NCBI RefSeq assembly: GCF_900156205.1
Contig: NZ_FTNA01000007.1
Coordinates: 109,719-173,718 of the forward strand
Length of the DNA: 64,000 nucleotides
Reading direction: 5' to 3'
Origin: Leptospira interrogans
GTDB taxonomy: Bacteria; Spirochaetota; Leptospiria; Leptospirales; Leptospiraceae
The position numbers and the translations under genes were made by a program. Under the pieces are notes generated by a model that ran no database searches, was not told the DNA's origin, and saw nothing but the letters and a program-made list of their open reading frames with translations. Below, in pieces: positions 28,984-40,045 of this stretch (position 1 is its first letter; each line of letters begins with the position of its first letter).

Positions 28984-29640
28984 ATGCAAAATTCAGACTC
29001 GCATTTTTTCGGACCGAACCCTTCTACTCCTTATCCTTTTCCGGAATTTCCTAGAATCGGTTTTTTAAAAAACTTTATTCAGTCTACTTTGATTGAAGTA
29101 GGAGATTATACCTATTACGATGATCCGGATGGTCCGGAACATTTTGAAAAGAAAAATGTTCTATATCACTACGATTTTCGAGGAGATAAACTTTTAATCG
29201 GAAAATTTTGCGCGATTGCAACTGGTGTAAAATTCATCATGAATGGAGCCAATCATAAGACGAGTGCATTCTCTACATTTCCTTTTGCGATTTTTTCAAA
29301 CGGATGGGAAAAATCCATGCCTAAACCTGGAGATTTTCCGGATAAAGGAGATACGATTGTAGGTAACGACGTTTGGATTGGAACCAATGCAATCATTCTC
29401 CCAGGAATTAAAATTGGAGATGGGGCAATTATAGGTGCTTATTCGGTTGTAGCCAGAGATGTTCCGGCTTATACGATCGTTGCCGGAAATCCTTCTCAAG
29501 TGATTCGAGAAAGATTTTCTCCAGAAGTCAAAGAAAAACTTTTAAAATTGAAGTGGTGGGATTGGACTCCTCAAAAGATTACGGATTCATTAGAATTTTT
29601 GACAACTCTTGATTTTAAAAAACTAGATGAATTTGATTAG
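28984..29640 (+). CDS. XAT-type (CatB/Vat-like) acetyltransferase
   Basis: A 218-aa left-handed beta-helix O-acetyltransferase of the xenobiotic acetyltransferase class. Seen are GKFCAIATGVKFIMNGANHKT with the catalytic His, the extended loop through STFPFAIF, the hexapeptide repeats IVGNDVWIGTNAIILPGIKIGDGAIIGAYSVV, PAYTIVAGNPSQVIRERFS and the C-terminal helix LKLKWWDW. The family includes streptogramin and chloramphenicol acetyltransferases but also many enzymes with sugar or unknown substrates, so resistance should not be assumed. The ribosome site AGGAG is well placed. It is monocistronic. Confidence 0.9.
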   Translation: MQNSDSHFFGPNPSTPYPFPEFPRIGFLKNFIQSTLIEVGDYTYYDDPDGPEHFEKKNVLYHYDFRGDKLLIGKFCAIATGVKFIMNGANHKTSAFSTFPFAIFSNGWEKSMPKPGDFPDKGDTIVGNDVWIGTNAIILPGIKIGDGAIIGAYSVVARDVPAYTIVAGNPSQVIRERFSPEVKEKLLKLKWWDWTPQKITDSLEFLTTLDFKKLDEFD

Positions 29641-29887
29641 ACTCGGATGTTGTAAATTCGATTCAAATCATTCGGAAAACTGAGAAACAGAATACAAGAA
29701 TAAGGAAAGCAGTTTAAGCCATCCATAAACCCTTTTTTAAAAATCAGAACAAATTAGTTTTTTAAATTATTATAATATATTGTATTTTTACATAAAATTA
29801 TATTTTTATAATATTACTAAATAAAAGCGATCAATAAAACTGTAACCGCAATCTGATAAAAAGCAAAAATAAATCTCTGCTATTAAA

Positions 29888-30070
29888 ATGGCGGCTTTCG
29901 GAGAAAATACATTTTGTAGTTAAAAATTTTTTCGTATTTTGTCTTTGTTTTTTAGTAATCGTTTCTCCGAAACCGGGCTCTCGGCTTCGGTCAAGTTATT
30001 GTGTATTACGGCTATGTATTTAATTTTTGTAATTTCAATAACTTGACCCCGCGTCGATCCCTGCCGCGGC
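29888..30070 (+). repeat. Repeat G, copy 1 (inverted partner at 32.9 kb), with a 13-bp hairpin
   Basis: About 183 bp. Outer blocks GGCGGCTTTCGGAGAAAA, TTTCTCCGAAACCGGGCTCT and CGCGTCGATCCCTGCCGC are shared, inverted, with 32869-33049. Inside, GGTCAAGTTATTG (29989-30001) pairs with CAATAACTTGACC (30036-30048) around a 34-base loop. The GC-rich outer blocks contrast with the AT-rich surroundings. Confidence 0.75.
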
Positions 30071-30233
30071 AAAGTATTCTAAGTTCGTATTTTCGTTCTA
30101 AATTTTCCACAACCTTATTGTAAAATATACGGAAGTGGTAGTTCCCACAACACGTCTCATTTTCAATAAAAAACGACTTCTAAAGTCTTTTTGAAAAACT
30201 TTGTAGTAATACCAATAAAAAATCGGGATTTTA

Positions 30234-30404
30234 TACGATTCGAACGTATAAAGATAACACCAAAAAATTGATGCTTGATTTTATAAAGATGAATAGGTTT
30301 TTAAAAATTTTGTCTAACCTGAAATGGTTTTCTTTTTCAGAGGAAATTCTAAATTTTGAAACAAGAGCATTTGTAGTATTTTTTATGCGTCCGAGCAGTA
30401 ATAT
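30234..30404. repeat. Family D element, copy 4
   Basis: Left end ACGATTCGAACGTATAAAGA and right end TTTTTTATGCGTCCGAGCAG; interior TCTAACCTGAAATGGTTTTC matches the copy near 54.0 kb. Confidence 0.6.
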
Positions 30405-30420
30405 TGCAAGTTTGAATCAT

Positions 30421-30523
30421 TAGAATTGTTGAAAAATTAATTCTCCATCTGTTTCTATTTTATGGAAACCGGCAATTGAAGCAGTTTTGTTAATCGGAAC
30501 TAGGGAATTTTTCAACAACTCTA
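30421..30523 (+). repeat. Family A MITE-like element, copy 8
   Basis: 103 bp with intact ends, nearly identical to copies 2 and 3. It lies 16 bp after a family D element. Confidence 0.85.
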
Positions 30524-30642
30524 TTTTTTAGAAATCGGGTTAAATACGGATTTAGAGTTTGGACTTGATAACATAAAAAATAAAGTAGGATTATTTCAGG
30601 CTTTAAAAGAAAAAACATTCTTGAAGTTGCAGACTAAAATAT

Positions 30643-30963
30643 ATGAGTAAAAAAAAATATTCTAAAAATCATACAGACCAAATCGAAATATTAAAAGAAT
30701 TTCAGACCTTGCCCGGAGTCGGAAAATCGGTCTCGATGGATTATTGGAATTTAGGTTTTAGAAGTTTAGAAGAAATTCGCATTGCAGATCCAGAGAAATT
30801 ATATGTCCTTTGTTGTAAATTACATGGAGGATATGTAGATCGATGTATGCTCTATGTATTTCGTTGTGTTCATTATTCTTTAAATACTAAAAAACCAAAT
30901 TCAGAAAAGTTAAAGTGGTGGAATTGGAAAGATACCGAAAAAAATCAAAAATCCAAACGATAA
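30643..30963 (+). CDS. Cdd1-like helix-hairpin-helix protein
   Basis: A 106-aa protein matching the Cdd1 ('pathogenicity locus') family of small helix-hairpin-helix proteins. The HhH motif is LKEFQTLPGVGKSVSMDYWNLG, followed by FRSLEEIRIADPEKLYVLCCKLHGGYVDRCMLYVFRCVHY, which is the family's conserved core with its paired cysteines. The fold suggests DNA binding, but no function is established for the family despite its name. The C-terminus is basic (KDTEKNQKSKR). The last 19 bp overlap the convergent outer-membrane protein gene. Repeat G copies flank this gene pair in inverted orientation. Confidence 0.85.
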   Translation: MSKKKYSKNHTDQIEILKEFQTLPGVGKSVSMDYWNLGFRSLEEIRIADPEKLYVLCCKLHGGYVDRCMLYVFRCVHYSLNTKKPNSEKLKWWNWKDTEKNQKSKR

Positions 30964-32246
30964 TTGACTCCAACTTGAACATAAGTTAAAATCGTTTTAG
31001 ATTCGTATAACATAGGAATCAAAATTTTCGGCCCGAAAATTTTCAATGCAAGCTGATCCGGATCGCCTTCGTTTTCGGTGATATAACCGGTTTGAAGCGT
31101 ATTCTTTAAATTCATGTTACTCGTTTCCATAAATAAACTCCAGTTTCCCATTAACTTTGTGGAAAGTCTAAAATTGATTTCGGTTCCTATGGATTTCCAT
31201 CGGTAATCTAAACCAAATTGATTTAAACGGAGCATTTGGTTGGAACTGTCCATTCTATATTCATTATTTCTAAAAGAAGAAGGGCTTGTCATATCTAGAT
31301 GGAGAATTTGACCTTGTAGGGAAAATCGCTTCAAAAATTTCCATTCAAATCCAATTCCAAGACTATATCCCTTATGATGACTAGAATATTCGCGAAAACT
31401 AATGCGACTAGGATCGATTCCACTTCCAGTTTTTTGACCGATACTATCTACTTCTTGACTGGTTCTAGTCCACATCCTTTCTATTCCTCCCAAAATTTGC
31501 AGATCCAAAACCGGATGTGGATAAGGGGTAAAACCAACACGAGAAGAAACTTTTTGAAATTTAGTATTCATCTCTCCTAAGATGGCGTTAACCGTTCTTT
31601 CTCCGGAAGATTCCGATTCTGAACTGGTTCCGAATGCGAGGGTTTGAAATCCGTTTACGTCTATATTTTGTTTTGTTTCTGTTCCTCGTAGTTCGAACGT
31701 TAATCGATTCCAAACATATCGGAGTCGAGTCGTAGAGCCACTGTTAGGTGTTTTATAAGGATTGGTAAGGATTTCCGCTTGTCCCGAACTGCTAAAGGCC
31801 AAACCGGCGTATTGAATGGTTTGATAAAAAGGCCTCAACTCCGATTGCTCGGTACCGTTTCCGATTCCGAAAGAAACATCCAAATAATGTCTTTTTGAAT
31901 CTATCAGTTCCTGTTCTCTTTTTTTAGAGTTTTCTAATTTGGATTTTTGTTTTTCGGCTAACTCAGCAAGTTCTTTTGATTTTCTCTTTTTTTCTTCTTC
32001 TTTATTTTTAGTTTCTTCTTTTTTAGAGATCGGCTCTGTAATTTTCGAAAAAGATATTTTTTGAATGCTCGATTTCTGAAAAACTTTTGTGGTTCCGTCC
32101 GAAAGTCTAAACGTGACCGTTTCTTTATCTTGGTTTAATATATTTCCTTCTATTTTTTTTCCGGACTTTAAAAGAACGGTTTCGCTTTTAAGTGAAACCG
32201 TTACGGTTAAAAAAATTATGATCCAATAAGAAATAAATTTTTTCAT
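30945..32246 (-). CDS. Secreted beta-barrel-like outer membrane protein with SH3-like N-terminal region
   Basis: About 433 aa from the ATG at 32246, beginning with a cleavable signal (MKKFISYWIIIFLTVTVSLKSE). The first domain (VLLKSGKKIEGNILNQDKETV...FRLSDGTTKVFQKSSIQKISF) resembles small beta domains that follow signals in Leptospira outer-membrane proteins. A Lys/Glu-rich coiled coil of about 45 residues follows, then a C-terminal barrel of alternating strands (FGIGNGTEQSE, SGSTTRLRYVWNRLTFELRG, GIGFEWKFLKRFSLQGQI, YVQVGVNYRLDF) ending in Phe, as typical for outer-membrane barrels. Function unknown. Confidence 0.78.
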   Translation of the reverse strand: MKKFISYWIIIFLTVTVSLKSETVLLKSGKKIEGNILNQDKETVTFRLSDGTTKVFQKSSIQKISFSKITEPISKKEETKNKEEEKKRKSKELAELAEKQKSKLENSKKREQELIDSKRHYLDVSFGIGNGTEQSELRPFYQTIQYAGLAFSSSGQAEILTNPYKTPNSGSTTRLRYVWNRLTFELRGTETKQNIDVNGFQTLAFGTSSESESSGERTVNAILGEMNTKFQKVSSRVGFTPYPHPVLDLQILGGIERMWTRTSQEVDSIGQKTGSGIDPSRISFREYSSHHKGYSLGIGFEWKFLKRFSLQGQILHLDMTSPSSFRNNEYRMDSSNQMLRLNQFGLDYRWKSIGTEINFRLSTKLMGNWSLFMETSNMNLKNTLQTGYITENEGDPDQLALKIFGPKILIPMLYESKTILTYVQVGVNYRLDF

Positions 32247-32570
32247 AAAATTTATTTTTACAAATAAGGTATCGGGAATCATAACACATTGTTTGAATCC
32301 TGCAATACGATTTAATTTTCTAAAAATGAATTTTAATGAAAAAGAGTTTGAAACTTTTTGAATTGTTTTTTGATTTTGCGGATAATTTATGAGAAATGAT
32401 GGATTACATTTTTATAATCGTGAAAAGCAATATAGAATTGGTACAATTTTTATCGTCTAAAAGAGTTTTAAAATGAAGAATCGATTTTTATGATACCTTT
32501 AGCAAGAGCAATAAAATAGAAATACTAAAATCCCGAGTTTAACGACGTATTTGTTTTAGAGTTCATGATA

Positions 32571-32752
32571 CTTAGAACTTGTCCCAAAATCTCAAAGAAT
32601 TTTACACGATCATTCTTTAGAAATTTTTAATAAAATGCAGTAGTTTCTACAAATTAAGTCACATTCGACAGCTTGCAAACTTTTGAGTAGTTCTAATGTC
32701 GTTAAATTTTCGTAGTAGCCCCCACATTGGACAGTTTCGGGGCAAACTCTGA
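32571..32752. repeat. Family B element, copy 5
   Basis: Left end CTTAGAACTTGTCCCAAAATC and right end GTTTCGGGGCAAACTCTGAG are inverted repeats; the interior matches copy 3 nearly throughout. Confidence 0.7.
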
Positions 32753-32868
32753 GTGAAAAAACGAAATAAACTCATTTCTATAAAACCCAACATAACAACT
32801 TCAGCAAAGATCATATTACTTTTTAGTATATCAAATTTTAAGAATACAATATTTTTCGAAATTACAAA

Positions 32869-33049
32869 GCGGCAGGGATCGACGCGGGGTCAATAAATTG
32901 TTAAAAGAAAACTCTCTCACTTTTTTATTTTTTTCAATTTATTGACCGGAGCCGAGAGCCCGGTTTCGGAGAAACAATTACTAAAAAACAAAGACAAAAT
33001 ACGAAAAAAATTCTAGCTACAAAATGTTTTTTCTCCGAAAGCCGCCATT
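32869..33049 (-). repeat. Repeat G, copy 2 (inverted partner at 29.9 kb)
   Basis: Reverse complement of 29888-30070 in its outer blocks (GCGGCAGGGATCGACGCGGG, GCCGAGAGCCCGGTTTCGGA, TTTTTCTCCGAAAGCCGCCAT). Its hairpin is GGTCAATAAATTG (32888-32900) with CAATTTATTGACC (32935-32947), again 13 bp around a 34-base loop. Confidence 0.75.
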
Positions 33050-33361
33050 CAAAGATCTGTATTACACAATACCGCTCCTAAAAACAGAATTGTAAGACAA
33101 AAATTTCCAGAAAAGTCAATCAATCACATTATAATTTTCTAAAATACTAATTTACTATTGTTTTTAGAAAAAAACAATAGCGGTTTTGTCGATTCTGTTT
33201 TCCAAATGATCCTTTCGCGTGGAAAAATTCCGGATCTTGAAAATTTCGCTATGAAATCTTAATTTGTAGTCCTGAGCTCACGTTATATCTATAGCTGATC
33301 TAAAAACCTTAAAATCAATCCTCTTAGAATCTCCAACAAAATTTGGTAGTTCCCACAGTAT

Positions 33362-33463
33362 TAGAATTGTTGAAAAATTAATTCTCTATGGGTTTTCGTT
33401 GTATGGAAACGGTCGATTGAAGCGTTTTGTTAATTGTTGCTATGGAATTTTTCAACAACTCTA
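33362..33463 (+). repeat. Family A MITE-like element, copy 9
   Basis: Ends TAGAATTGTTGAAAAATTAA and ATTTTTCAACAACTCTA; 102 bp with a diverged interior (TTCTCTATGGGTTTTCGTTG). Confidence 0.8.
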
Positions 33464-33570
33464 TTAAAGATTATAGTTTTTTAGTATTCTTTTGTTATTA
33501 TAATTTCTGTATGAGTCCCGCCATTTTGTGAAACTCAATCGGGTTGTTTGATAGTTTTTGGGACAAACTC

Positions 33571-35205
33571 TTAAGTTTCTGCCAAAACGGGACCACCAGA
33601 TAAACGTTTGTAAAATTCAGCGCCTTCTCTTTCTAGGAAGTCTTCGTAAGTTCCTTTAAAATCACGGATTCCTTCGGTGGAAACTTCTATCACACGGGTC
33701 GCAAGTGAAGATACGAACTCTCGATCGTGAGAAACGAATATTACGGTTCCTTCAAATATGGAAAGGGCATAATTCAAAGCTTCTATCGTTTCCAAATCCA
33801 AATGGTTCGTAGGTTCGTCCAGGGCCAAAAGGTTATCTCCGGAAATGATCATCCTTCCGATGATCAGCCTGGATTTTTCTCCTCCAGAAAGTACACTAGT
33901 CGGTTTTTTGGCCATATCCCCGCTGAACAACATTCTTCCTAATATCGCCCTGATTTCCTCCATCTCGGTTCCTGGATCAGCGTATCTGTAAAGCCAGTCT
34001 ACAAGCGTATCAGCATCTTCTAATATACCTTCTCTATGATCCTGTGGAAAAATAGAAGAAGTGACCGAATCTCCCATTGCCACCTTTCCATTATCTGGTT
34101 CGATCTGTTTCATTAACGTTTTTAAAAGAGTCGTTTTTCCAACACCGTTGGTTCCGATGATTGCGATCTTTTCACCTTTAGTAATGTTGATCGTAAAATC
34201 CTTGAAGATGGGTCTATCGTAAGACTTGGAAATATTTTCTGCTAGGATCACGTCCTTTCCAAGTGTCTTTTTCATTTTAAAACGAATATAAGGTGAAACC
34301 CTAGAAGAAGGTTTAACATCGTCTAACTTGATTTTTTCTATCTGCTTTTGTCTAGAAGTAGCTTGTTTGGACTTACTCGCGTTTGCACTAAATCTATTTA
34401 CGAAATCTTGTAGTTCGGCGATCTTTTCTTTCTTACGTTTGTTTTCGTCTAACAGACGTTCACGGGCCATCGTAGAAGCTTCCATAAAGTCGTCATAGTT
34501 GCCCGGATAAACTGTTAAGGATTGATAATCTAAATCCGCAATATGAGTCGCTATCGAATTGATAAAGTGACGGTCGTGGGAAATTACGATCACCACTCCG
34601 CGGTAGTTGGTTAAAAATTCCTCTAACCAATGAATGGTCTTAATATCCAAGTGGTTGGTAGGTTCATCTAAAAGAAGTATATCCGGTTTTTGAAATAATA
34701 CCTGAGCCAAAAGAACCCTCAGTTTAAATCCTCCCGTTAAATAGGCAAGGGTTTGAGTATGACTTGAGGTAGGAATTCCTAATCCTTCTAACAATTCCCC
34801 TGCGGTGCTTTCCGCTTCGTATCCGCCTAGTTCTCCGTATTTTTCTTCCAGTTCGGAAACTCTGATTCCATCTTCATCGGACATCTCCGGTTTAGAATAG
34901 ATCGCATCTCTTTCTTGAGAAACTTCCCAAAGTTCTTTGTCTCCCATGATGACTGTATTCAAAACGGTTTCATTTTCATACTCGTAGTGATCTTGTTTTA
35001 AATATCCTAATTTTAAACCCGCGTCTATAGAAACAGAACCACTCGCCGCTTGCTCTATCCCAGCGAGAATTTTCATAAACGTGGATTTTCCGGAACCGTT
35101 TGCTCCGATCAATCCGTATCTGCAATTTTCCTTAAACTTTACGGTAACGTTCTCAAAAAGTATCTTTTTACCAAAGTTTAGAGTCAATCCGGAAGTGCTG
35201 ATCAT
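33571..35205 (-). CDS. ybiT: ABC-F ATPase, YbiT type
   Basis: A 544-aa soluble tandem ABC protein that would act on ribosomes rather than transport. Two nucleotide-binding domains are seen: Walker A GLIGANGSGKSTFMKIL and AIIGTNGVGKTTLLKTL, signatures LTGGFKLRVLLAQ (degenerate) and LSGGEKSRLIIGRM, and Walker B DILLLDEPTNHLD and NLLALDEPTNHLD. The linker RFSANASKSKQATSRQKQIEKIKLD is the P-site tRNA interaction motif region. The sequence tracks E. coli YbiT along its full length, for example TVIMGDKELWEVSQERDAIY, with similar total length. The 3' end abuts a family B-like end. It is divergent from the PD40-OmpA gene, with about 100 bp for both promoters. Confidence 0.92.
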   Translation of the reverse strand: MISTSGLTLNFGKKILFENVTVKFKENCRYGLIGANGSGKSTFMKILAGIEQAASGSVSIDAGLKLGYLKQDHYEYENETVLNTVIMGDKELWEVSQERDAIYSKPEMSDEDGIRVSELEEKYGELGGYEAESTAGELLEGLGIPTSSHTQTLAYLTGGFKLRVLLAQVLFQKPDILLLDEPTNHLDIKTIHWLEEFLTNYRGVVIVISHDRHFINSIATHIADLDYQSLTVYPGNYDDFMEASTMARERLLDENKRKKEKIAELQDFVNRFSANASKSKQATSRQKQIEKIKLDDVKPSSRVSPYIRFKMKKTLGKDVILAENISKSYDRPIFKDFTINITKGEKIAIIGTNGVGKTTLLKTLMKQIEPDNGKVAMGDSVTSSIFPQDHREGILEDADTLVDWLYRYADPGTEMEEIRAILGRMLFSGDMAKKPTSVLSGGEKSRLIIGRMIISGDNLLALDEPTNHLDLETIEALNYALSIFEGTVIFVSHDREFVSSLATRVIEVSTEGIRDFKGTYEDFLEREGAEFYKRLSGGPVLAET

Positions 35206-35305
35206 TTAGGATACCTGCCTGATGACCATGATTTTCAAAATAGGGTTTTTTGCCAATAAAAAGTAGAATTAAGTACTTTTGAAATTCTACCGAAGTTGAA
35301 AACGT

Positions 35306-37288
<1,983 letters not shown>

Positions 37289-37308
37289 AACTTTTTTATA
37301 TTTTGGAT

Positions 37309-37594
37309 ATTGAACGTGTGTTCGGTGCAAGGATTCATTTTATAAAAAACTGATTTTTTCATAAAAAATAAATGTGGGAACTCCCCGACTCGAATCTTAA
37401 AAAATGAATATTTAAAAATTTATTATGTAACTGAATCTGTGGGAACTCACAAATCTATATTTTACGATAAAACTTTGAATTGTGGGAACTCCACCGTTTT
37501 TTACCTTTAAAAATTAGAATCAATGATTTCCATAAATGTAGGAATTACTACTTTTAGAAAAATTTTTCTAGTTTTTCTTAAGTCGAACTCACGT
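37309..37594. repeat. Family C element, 286-bp copy
   Basis: Left end AACGTGTGTTCGGTGCAAG and right end CTTAAGTCGAACTCACGTC are inverted repeats with a few mismatches. The interior has three GTGGGAACT motifs (37374, 37439, 37482). Confidence 0.6.
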
Positions 37595-37648
37595 CATTTA
37601 TTACCGTACGTATAGAAATAGTATCCAAAAATTAATGGACTCTTTTAC

Positions 37649-37802
37649 TAAGAGTTTATCTCAAAACCTCAAGGAATTTTACGCTATAATTCTTTAGAAA
37701 TTTTTAATATTCTACAGTAGTTCCTACAAATTAAATTGCATTTAGCAATTTGTGAAGTTTCAAGCCGTCTAATGTAGTTCAATTTTCATAGTAGTTCCCA
37801 CA
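37649..37802. repeat. Family B element, copy 6, replacing most of a family D element
   Basis: Begins AAGAGTTTATCTCAAAACCTC and carries TATAATTCTTTAGAAATTTTT, CTACAGTAGTTCC and AGCAATTTGTGAAG. Directly before it lies a family D left end (CCGTACGTATAGAAATAGTA) whose remainder is missing. Its right end is the variant ending in TTTTGCGAAACTCAATCAGG, also seen near 28255 and 33524. Confidence 0.55.
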
Positions 37803-37867
37803 TTTTTGCGAAACTCAATCAGGCCACTTAGAGTCTCGCTTCTATGCGCGCTCTGCAGGTCAGTGGA

Positions 37868-38246
37868 AACTCAGCAGACACCTCTTTATCATAACCTTAC
37901 CCACAAATAATTGGATCTCAAGATCTATCGTCGGAATTACGACAAAATCTTCTGTAAAACTTAGTTCCCACCCCACAACGCGATTCATAAAGAGCGTTGT
38001 GTTGAGTTTTCCAACGCGACCCATAGGAAAGCGTTGTGCTGAGTTTTCCCTATTTTTGGGTGGGGGAGGAGGTGGAAAGGTTTTCTTTATCAGAAAAACA
38101 TACTTTTTACAAGTAAAAAGACTCATTCTTGTCGGAACACTTGAAAAATGTGCCTTTTTGAGCCCAGAACGGCGATCCATAGAAAGCCCGTTCTGTTGAG
38201 TTCATTCTGATTCTAAAATCCTATTCAACTTGTGGGGTTGGTGATG
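37868..38246 (-). repeat. Long repeat E, copy 2
   Basis: Reverse complement of 9003-9347 over most of its length, with a local duplication of about 35 bp that repeats GCGTTGTGNTGAGTTTTCC. Together the copies form an inverted pair enclosing about 28.5 kb. Confidence 0.75.
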
Positions 38247-38683
38247 CCTCTTTATGGATCGGCGTTTAGGACAAACTCTGACATGCAGAAGTTCTTAAGA
38301 ATTTCGTTTAATCAGGATTATTGGGTTTTGTAAGAGTTCCCACAATTTTAAGTTTTACTGCAAAATTGCAAATTTCAGGAGTTCCTAGAATTGTTTAACA
38401 AGAAAACCTGAATGGAATACAAGAATACGCTTTAGAAAAATATTATGTCTTTTAAACGTAAGAGTTCCCACATTTTTGAGGCCAGAAATAAGAAAAATTA
38501 AGTGGGTTCCCCTCCCCTGTGAACGTAAAAAAGATTGAAGCAAAAGAACCAGCAAAACGCTCTTTTAAACTCAGCGTTTCATTTCTGGAACTCAATAAAA
38601 CACCTCCTGAATGCCGATCCTTAAAGACATTCTCTGAGTTTTCCAAATCGCGCTCTATAATCAATTAAAACAAAAGATGAATA

Positions 38684-38782
38684 TTGTATAACATTTCTTT
38701 CATGCAATTTATTGACTGAAACGAAAAGCGCAGTCTGACAATGCCAGATTCGCCCATATTTTCTTTTGCAGAGTTCGCATTA
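38684..38782 (-). repeat. Family F repeat, copy 3
   Basis: Contains TTTCATGCAATTTATTGACTG, the reverse complement of the core at 14985-15005, and ends GCAGAGTTCGCATTA. Confidence 0.5.
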
Positions 38783-38893
38783 TTTAGTGTAGACTATCGG
38801 ATTGGATAATTAATTCTGTAGCTTAGATCAGAATGCTAAAATCATCTTCTTATTCTAACTCTTATTATATATACATTGCTCATAACATAAAAC

Positions 38894-39694
38894 ATGAAAA
38901 AAATAGAATATTCAGAAATTCAAATTTCTTTTTCCGAAACAACAACTTACGATTTAAAACAACTCAATCAGAAAGCCACCTCATTTTGGGATGATCTTTC
39001 CATAGGTCCTATCTATCATATCAACACAGAAGTTGGACAAAAAAAGAGACAACAATGGCTTTTTAAAAATATAAGTTTCGACGAACATTATTTTTCCGAC
39101 TTTATACAATGTTTGAAAGAAATCCATTCCATTCCTAAAGATTTACCGATAACTATCTGGAAAGGAGATTGTGCAAGGGACCATCTTGGACTTTGTTTTA
39201 TAATTTCATTATTAGAAGGACAAAACCAAATCCGCGTTATTCACGCTTCTAAAGCTTACAAAGAATTATTCCATAAAGACTATGAAGTTTTTAGTACGGG
39301 GCAATTATCATCTGAAGAAATTTCAAAAATTTACGAAAAGTCCAAAGAAAATCCATTTTTAACAAATCTTGAAAAAATAAACTTAAAAAAAGAATGGGAA
39401 ACGTTTTTAAATAGTACAAATTTACTTCGAGTTCGGAAAGGCGATCGAGTCCTTTCAGTCGAAGAAAATCATTTGGATTTATTTATCATCGAATGTGCAA
39501 AAAAACTAGATGCTCAAAATTCTTTTTGTGATGCAATTCGATTGATTGGAACAACCCTAAGCGATTACGAACAACTGATACAAGACAGATTTTGGGAATA
39601 TCGTCTGAGAACCTTAATCACACAAGGTATATTTAAAATAGAAGGTTCATTAGAGTCTTATTCTACATACAAGGTTAAATTAACCATAAAATAA
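38894..39694 (+). CDS. DUF1835 (and DUF3658-like) domain protein
   Basis: A 266-aa cytoplasmic protein. The N-terminal half has the DUF1835 pattern: FWDDLSIGPIYHI near residues 31-45, ITIWKGDCARDHLGLCFIISLL at about 86-110 and QIRVIHASKA. The C-terminal part (QDRFWEYRLRTLITQGIFKIEG) fits the DUF3658 domain that usually accompanies it. The domain pair is widespread in Gram-positive and Bacteroidetes genomes, with no established function. The gene stands alone with a poor ribosome site (no clear GGAG before 38894), and both neighbours are well separated. Confidence 0.8.
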   Translation: MKKIEYSEIQISFSETTTYDLKQLNQKATSFWDDLSIGPIYHINTEVGQKKRQQWLFKNISFDEHYFSDFIQCLKEIHSIPKDLPITIWKGDCARDHLGLCFIISLLEGQNQIRVIHASKAYKELFHKDYEVFSTGQLSSEEISKIYEKSKENPFLTNLEKINLKKEWETFLNSTNLLRVRKGDRVLSVEENHLDLFIIECAKKLDAQNSFCDAIRLIGTTLSDYEQLIQDRFWEYRLRTLITQGIFKIEGSLESYSTYKVKLTIK

Positions 39695-40045
39695 CTCTAA
39701 CCTACTTTCTAAGTTCCACTTTGTTTTATCAAAAGAATCAAACACATAAACTACCTCGCTGAGATCGTTTAGTAAACTCTGTTTCGATTTAGAGACAGGT
39801 TTTTTATTTTAATAAGCGCTTCTGACACGTTCCAAAATTCTAAACGAAAAAGATTTCTAATACTTTACAAAGATCGTGTCGTTTCTATTCTACTTCCAAA
39901 AATCCAAAAGTGAAATATAATTGTAAGATTAAAATGATCTTGGTATTAATACCAAAGAAATGAATATCGTTGTAGAATTCTTTTTAAATGTTTTCTTATT
40001 TTTTAAAAAGATTCATTGTTTTTAAGATAATCTGTTAGAGGAATC
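39695..40045. other. Gene-free intergenic stretch
   Basis: About 350 bp, AT-rich, without A-D repeats or GTGGGAACT motifs. It probably holds the promoter of the class A PBP gene; GAGG lies just ahead of its ATG (around 40037). Confidence 0.5.

Larger units (their letters stand above)
29641..30642. other. Gene-free stretch with repeats
   Basis: Contains the inverted-pair repeat G copy 1 (29888-30070), a family D element (30234-30404), a family A element (30421-30523) and an AGTTCCCAC motif near 30138. No gene supported. Confidence 0.65.
32247..33570. other. Long gene-free stretch with repeats
   Basis: Contains family B (32571-32752), repeat G copy 2 (32869-33049), family A (33362-33463) and an AGTTCCCAC motif near 33350. 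GACAAACTCTTAAG just before 33571 resembles a family B end. No gene is supported. Confidence 0.65.
37289..38893. other. Long gene-free, repeat-rich stretch
   Basis: About 1.6 kb. In order: a family C element (37309-37594), a family D left end (37603-37647) cut off by a family B element (37649-37802), long repeat E copy 2 (37868-38246), AGTTCCCAC motifs (38335, 38463) and family F copy 3 (38684-38782). Frames at 37860-38180 and 38452-38664 lie in repeats and are not called. Confidence 0.7.

Noticed and set aside
28984..29640. Antibiotic resistance gene call for the XAT acetyltransferase
   Set aside because: The fold is shared with many enzymes of other or unknown substrate, and nothing in the context suggests a resistance cassette.
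29888..33049. Composite transposon bounded by the inverted repeat G copies
   Set aside because: No transposase lies between or in the copies, and no target duplication was found at the outer ends, so the bracketing may be coincidental.
37860..38180. 106-residue open frame on the minus strand
   Set aside because: It is the other copy of repeat E, read in a different frame and starting with an unrelated sequence; proline run and lack of conservation argue against a gene.
38452..38664. 70-residue minus-strand frame
   Set aside because: It is embedded in repeat-rich DNA, has no ribosome site, and no recognisable protein features.
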